Shown here: positions 59,322-64,000 of the stretch, piece by piece
How positions within the stretch are numbered: position 1 is the stretch's first letter
Layout: each line of letters starts with the position of its first letter
Assembly (NCBI GenBank): GCA_035578155.1
Contig: JAPWDM010000008.1
Location: 21,414,598 to 21,478,597 of the forward strand
Source of the DNA: Brachynemurus nebulosus
Lineage: Eukaryota > Arthropoda > Insecta > Neuroptera > Myrmeleontidae
Reading direction: 5' to 3'
Length of the DNA stretch: 64,000 bases
The notes under the pieces: model-generated
What the model was told of the DNA's origin: nothing
Seen by the model: the letters and a program-made list of their open reading frames with translations, nothing else
Database searches by the model: none
Position numbers and translations under genes: made by a program

Positions 59322-59325
59322 TTAA

Positions 59326-60181
59326 GGGGGACCACTAGTGTGACATTTTAAAAAAAATTGGAAAATTTTTTTGCATGTTTGGATAGCCTATACCTATAAA
59401 AATAACATACTAAAATTTCAAGTGCATATCTCAAATATTTTTTGAGTTACAGCCATCCGAAGAACGGATTCTAATTTTCATTGTTAACTATGAGTAATTG
59501 AGAAATGTATGAAAGTTGATAGTTCGGGAGTTTCTGGACGTGGCTACCAGTCACATGTTATGGAGAAGCTAGTCCCTGGCACATTTAAACGACACATCTA
59601 ATTTTACTATGACCATTATAGTGAGTACATCGTAAATAATTTTAGTAAAAATTCCCAGTAATTAAAACAAACTAAAAGATAAAGAAAAACTACATTTTTC
59701 AAATTTGCTGCAGTTATAACTCGAAGACAAATCATCCGATCGATTTGATTCTTATTGCAGCTTCTTTTGTATATGTTTCTTCGTGCCATGAACCTCCAGT
59801 TTTCCGATCGAATAAAAAATGTAATTTTTGCAGACCAAAAATCATCAAATTTTCGCGCAAATTTTGAAACCTTTTTTTAAAAAACTCCACCATTTTGTTA
59901 AATTTCAACTTTTTTTTCGATTGAGGTTCACGACACGGGCAGTACCTTCTAGTTTAATAGGCTTTTTGGTTTTTTATTTTTATTTTAGGCACTGTGAAGG
60001 TCGCTATCACAGCAGCAGTGGAGGAACTTTTTTTCTGGTGGTCCAAAAATTTTATCATGAATTTATTATAATATATCAACGAATATATTCTTAAAATATT
60101 AAAACAGTCCATACAGTAGTTTTCTTTAAAAAAATTCCCATAAACCACCTTTTTTTCAGACGGTCAACCTAATGATCCCCC
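59326..60181. mobile_element. 856-bp TTAA-flanked MITE with GGGGGACCACTAG ends
   Basis: The left end GGGGGACCACTAGTGTGAC and the right end (complement GGGGGATCATTAGGTTGAC) are inverted, with TTAA on both sides (59322-59325, 60182-60185). The TTAA target suggests piggyBac, although the ends do not begin CCC. Frames inside are short and unremarkable. Confidence 0.7.
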
Positions 60182-60185
60182 TTAA

Positions 60186-61399
60186 AATCTAAAATTTTGC
60201 CTAATAAACAGGTATAATATGTTTAAACATGTATACAAAGTCTAAAACCAATTAGTAGAAGCGTTGTTAAAAAAAATTAATTCTTTGAGTAATTAAATAA
60301 ATTATTAACCTAAAATCTAGCAATGTCAGAATAAATAAATCGTGATAGAAAATTCAAAAATAAAATAATGCCATAGATAACTTACAAAATCATAGTTTAG
60401 TGCAATAAAATTTCCAATTATCACAAAAATATTTTTAGACTGTATATCAAAATCAAATAATACATACAAATCCAACTTCTTTAAATTACTTAAAAATATA
60501 GGTATTCTGATTTTGTTAAACGAATTAAAACTTTCTTTTTATATTGTGCTAATTTAAAATGTATGCAAATGATGTCTTTAAAATGCGATCAAATTTGTTG
60601 AATTACATTTTGAACAAATCTTAATTATGTTGCTAACGTTGCTCGTAAACTAAATCACGGACTGTACGCTAACGGAAATTACTCCCAAGTCATTAATTTA
60701 AAGAAAAAAATAAGTTAAACATTCAAAATCGATTTATCCTTGTTTTTCAAATTCAAACTTTTATCGAATGTAAAACCTAACCTTACAAAAATTGTTATTT
60801 GACGTTTAATACACATTGATTGTTATAAAGATTGAAACATAACCTAACAAAAAACATTCAAATTAAAATAATATGATTTTTGTTTTTAAATATAGAATCA
60901 AGTGATTTTCAATGAGTTCGTTTTACATAATTAATGTTTAGTTTGTGAATACAAATATATATGTACATTGACAGTGTTCTGTGTGTCCCGTATTGTGTTA
61001 TAGCAAGCATTAAATGATTAAATATTCAATAGTATTGATTAATGTATACCCAATTGTCATATATAATGGACCTGTGTCACGGAGTTCTATTTATTATCAC
61101 ATAACCTATACATACATGCATACATAACCTAACTATTATGTTACAGTGAATGTATATTGAATATATCATTATTAATATTATTATTATAGATAATTTGAAA
61201 AAAAAATTAGTTTAGAATATTGAAAAATATGTTAACCATTGTTTAATTGTCGCTAGATTATTTTATTATTGGCAAAAATTATATAATTATTTCAATACAT
61301 AGATGTCACTGATGTTCTCACTTAATTCGATTAGAATATTTTTAAAAGTCAAGGCTTATCTGTACACATATTTTACCGTCTCTACGTATAATAGCTTTA
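60186..61399. other. AT-rich sequence, nothing recognised
   Basis: No frame, splice pair or repeat end. Confidence 0.4.
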
Positions 61400-62214
61400 T
61401 AATGTAGCAGTGCCTCATAATCACTATGACTTTACTACCCAGTGACTCATAATCACTATGACCTTACCTACCCAATAGCCCATAATCACTGTGATCTTAC
61501 TACTTAGTGATCCACAATCACTAGGGCCTTGCTCCCCAGTGGCCCATAATCACTATGGTCTTACTACCCAAGTTCCGTCTAGTTGATTATTTTAAGCCTT
61601 TTTTGGGTCTATAATACCCTGACGGACAATTCTGACCTCACATTAACTTCTCTCATAACTCTCAAAGAAGAAATATCTCCAGAATCCAAAAACTTAACAT
61701 AATATAGCTCATGTCAGCCTAGAATTGCTTAACTTCTCAACAGTAAAAAAATTTTCAAATTGGTTGGGTAGTTAATTTTGTAGCTTTTGGGGTCCTCAAG
61801 AACTTGTCGGACCTCATACAACATTTGACTGAGTAGTTCATTTTTGAACCTTTTTGAGCTCCTAGGATCCAAGAGATCTCATTATCTCATATAACATAAC
61901 CTATGTCAAACTGAAATAGTTTAATTTTCTAACAGAGAAAAAAATTTCAAAATCGATTGAATTTGATCCCCAAGATTTCACGGGACTTCAAAATCTCATA
62001 TAATATTGTCTGTGTTAATCCTGAATAGTTTTGCTATCTAACAGTGAAAAAATTTTTAAAATTGATTGAGTAAGTTCACTTTAGACACTATTTACGTTTC
62101 TAGGGTTCACAAGACCTTATATAACATATCCTGTGTAATCTGAAATAGTTTATCTTTCTAACAGTAAAAAAAATTTCAAAATCGGTTCGATATTTTTTGA
62201 GTTTATTTCGGACT
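61400..62214 (-). mobile_element. Helitron-associated repeat with minisatellite, copy 2
   Basis: A 32-bp minisatellite (61400-61570, about 5 units, CATAATCACTATGACCTTAC) is followed by a body with GGGTCTATAATACCCTGACGG and repeated TCTAACAGTGAAAAAATTTTC-type blocks, matching 28560-29030. The body has about four internal degenerate repeats of roughly 110 bp. A TA-flanked element (62217-63447) is inserted at its right edge. Confidence 0.6.
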
Positions 62215-62216
62215 TA

Positions 62217-63447
62217 GGGTAAACGGTATAGTTATTGGACGTTGACAGTTATTGGACAAGACACTCTTTTTTGAAGATTATAAGGCTTATAGACTAGTAA
62301 AGCAAACTTCATGATTTTTTAGTTAAACAGAACCTTCTAGTATCTACAGAACTTGTGGATTGTGGAAATACGCCAGAAATTAATAAATGGAATTTTTGTC
62401 CAATAACTGTATTTTTCTACACGCACAACTTTAATTTTTTTTTTTTTTTCAGAGACTTACCAATACGTAATATGAAAGTTTTATATGGTACATTAAAATA
62501 GACAGGTCTTACTTTATTTATGAATTTTTTCATTAAAAATAAAGCTACAACACGTACTTTTTCTGTACTTTGTTTTGAAAATTTTTCTTAACTGTCCAAT
62601 AACCAGGCCCGGATCGGGGGGGGGGGGGGGCAAACCGGGGCCCCTGCCCCGGGCGTCAGTTCCAGAGGGCGCCAAAATCATACTAGGTTGGTCTATATCA
62701 AATGGTATAAAAAAAGAAAAAGTTGGTTGCTCGACCATTTTAGAAAAAATTAATATTCTTCTAGTTGTTTCTATTATATTTGAAGTATTGAGAACAATTC
62801 TTAAACAAAAATTATCTTGAACCGTTTAAGCGTGGTAGCCATTTTTGTTTGTAGTTGCAGCCATTTATGCCAATGCACATATTTCATAAACCGTTCATCC
62901 TAAAAGGTTGAAATAAAACCATTTTAAAGGTAATAAATGTCTCTTTAATTTAAGTGGTGTCCATATTTAACCTATTTTCGTCTCTTCCATAAGAAAACAT
63001 TTTTTTTCTTATAGAAGAAATGTCTTTAACCTCTGAGTATTTTTTATGAGAATAGCTGTATACGGGTATAACTACCCATTATGAAATAAATACACACTAT
63101 TTCAATTGTGAAACTTGTATCCTTTAATTTTTACAAACTTCCGAAAACTGACTTTTTGCCAAATTTTGGAATTTTGCGCCCCTGTATCTCTGATGGGGCT
63201 GGTGATAAAAATTTGAAATTTGCACAACTTATAATGCTTTCGGAGTAGATTTATTAAAATAAAAAAACAACTTTTACCTATATTGATCCTTTACAAAATC
63301 CTCGAGTTTTATAAAGGACTTATATACTTATGAGTTTTTTTTGACAATTTATGTCAAACGTTGGAGAGGGGGGGAGGCATTTTTAAGTTTTACCCCGGTT
63401 CTAAAAAATCGTAGATCCGGGGCTGCCAATAACTATACCATTTACCC
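62217..63447. mobile_element. TA-flanked MITE with GGGTAAACGGTATAG ends, carrying a hAT insert
   Basis: The left end GGGTAAACGGTATAGTTATT and the right end (complement GGGTAAATGGTATAGTTATT) are inverted over about 22 bp with TA on both sides. GTTATTGGAC occurs twice near the left tip. The hAT element 62604-63425 sits within the right terminal repeat, so the original element was about 400 bp. Confidence 0.8.
62604..63425 (+). mobile_element. hAT-like family 1, third copy
   Basis: It has the CAGGCCCGGATC / CAGCCCCGGATC ends and a perfect 8-bp TSD CCAATAAC (62596-62603, 63426-63433). The interior is close to 2525-3441 with small deletions. It was inserted after the element at 62217-63447. Confidence 0.92.
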
Positions 63448-63590
63448 TACAAACAAATTTCCCCTCTTTATTATATTAGTATAAATAAAAATGCCTTCAA
63501 GTAGTTTACATACAGTGGAAAATAAATCCTTAATAGAGGATAAAAACTATACGAAGCCGAGACAGATCGTCGGGGTATTTATAAAATCTA

Positions 63591-63873
63591 CACAGAGAAA
63601 AAATTCCAGTAAAAATTACTGAGCTGTTTCCGGTAAACGAGTCTTAAGTGACCAGTCCGTAGGAAATTATTAAGCAAAAATATAAAAAATGCGTTTCAAA
63701 CATTATTTTTTACGATTCATTTGAAAATTTTCCCTGTACACCTTAAGAATTTTTCCTATACAGCTGCGTAAAATTCGATGGGCTAGTAAAATTTCAAGTG
63801 GACACCGGGAAAATTTACTTAATTTTTTGTAAAATTATACTGGACATAGAATAATTTTTACTGAGTCGCTGTG
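63591..63873. mobile_element. 283-bp TA-flanked MITE with CACAG(A/C)GA ends
   Basis: The left end CACAGAGAAAAAATTCCAGT and the right end (complement CACAGCGACTCAGTAAAAAT) are inverted, sharing CAGTAAAAATTA, with TA on both sides. Related to 54094-55682. Confidence 0.7.
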
Positions 63874-64000
63874 TATTTCACATGTCTCACACATCACTGC
63901 ATACCAAGCATTACATAGAACAGAATAAACAAAACAAGCACGCAACCACACAGAGCACCCGTGTTAGACCAAAACACGACTTACAGACGCAGCAACCGTT

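Noticed and set aside
1..64000. LTR or LINE retrotransposon coding regions, or an endogenous virus
   Set aside because: I saw no reverse-transcriptase, integrase, gag or envelope motif in any frame, and no paired LTRs.

Overview
This is a 64 kb piece of a eukaryotic nuclear genome that is very AT-rich and poor in genes. It is most likely from an insect. The evidence is GT-AG splice junctions, long introns full of small DNA transposons, hAT elements with exact 8-bp target-site duplications (TSDs), piggyBac-like elements flanked by TTAA, Helitron-like ends, tRNA-derived SINEs and a MADF-domain fragment. I cannot place the order. No bacterial, plasmid or viral gene organisation is visible.

One host gene is well supported, on the minus strand. 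A 424-bp coding exon (19241-19664) is followed, after a 5,987-bp intron, by a terminal coding exon (13111-13253, stop at 13111). The splice sites and reading phases fit exactly. Together they give the last 188 residues of a Ser/Thr/Asn-rich, probably disordered protein that I cannot name; a PLNLS motif hints at a nuclear co-repressor partner. Upstream exons must lie above 19664, in this window or beyond it, but I could not recognise any. A second, weak coding trace is half of a MADF DNA-binding domain at 57791-57949 (+).

The rest is a graveyard of non-autonomous transposons. hAT-like elements: 2525-3441, 6135-6462 and 62604-63425 (one family, all with perfect TSDs), 7018-7257, 38885-39189, 29667-30021, 27257-27688, 32380-32827 and possibly 4849-5079. 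TA-flanked (Tc1/mariner or pogo-like) elements: 7484-8029, 33572-34088, 8134-8328, 10770-11804, 18182-19191, 44524-44812, 47101-48365, 54094-55682, 62217-63447 and 63591-63873. TTAA-flanked (piggyBac-like): 17429-17644, 24335-25890, 45010-45931, 52060-52963 and 59326-60181. Helitron-like pieces lie at 2310-2418, 28088-29030, 31485-32036 and 61400-62214. SINEs derived from tRNA-Ala, tRNA-Leu and another tRNA are scattered through the window. Several elements are nested, which gives a relative order of insertion.

The structures most worth a second look are: a gap-free inverted repeat with 333-bp arms and a 22-nt loop at 54792-55479; a set of TAGTGATG-ended elements each built from a different short motif (ATCGATAG, GGTCTT, perhaps GGTAATTT); four arrays of one 31-32-bp minisatellite in both orientations; and CACAGTGA-ended elements that share ends but carry unrelated interiors, one of them about 50 bp from a splice donor of the host gene.
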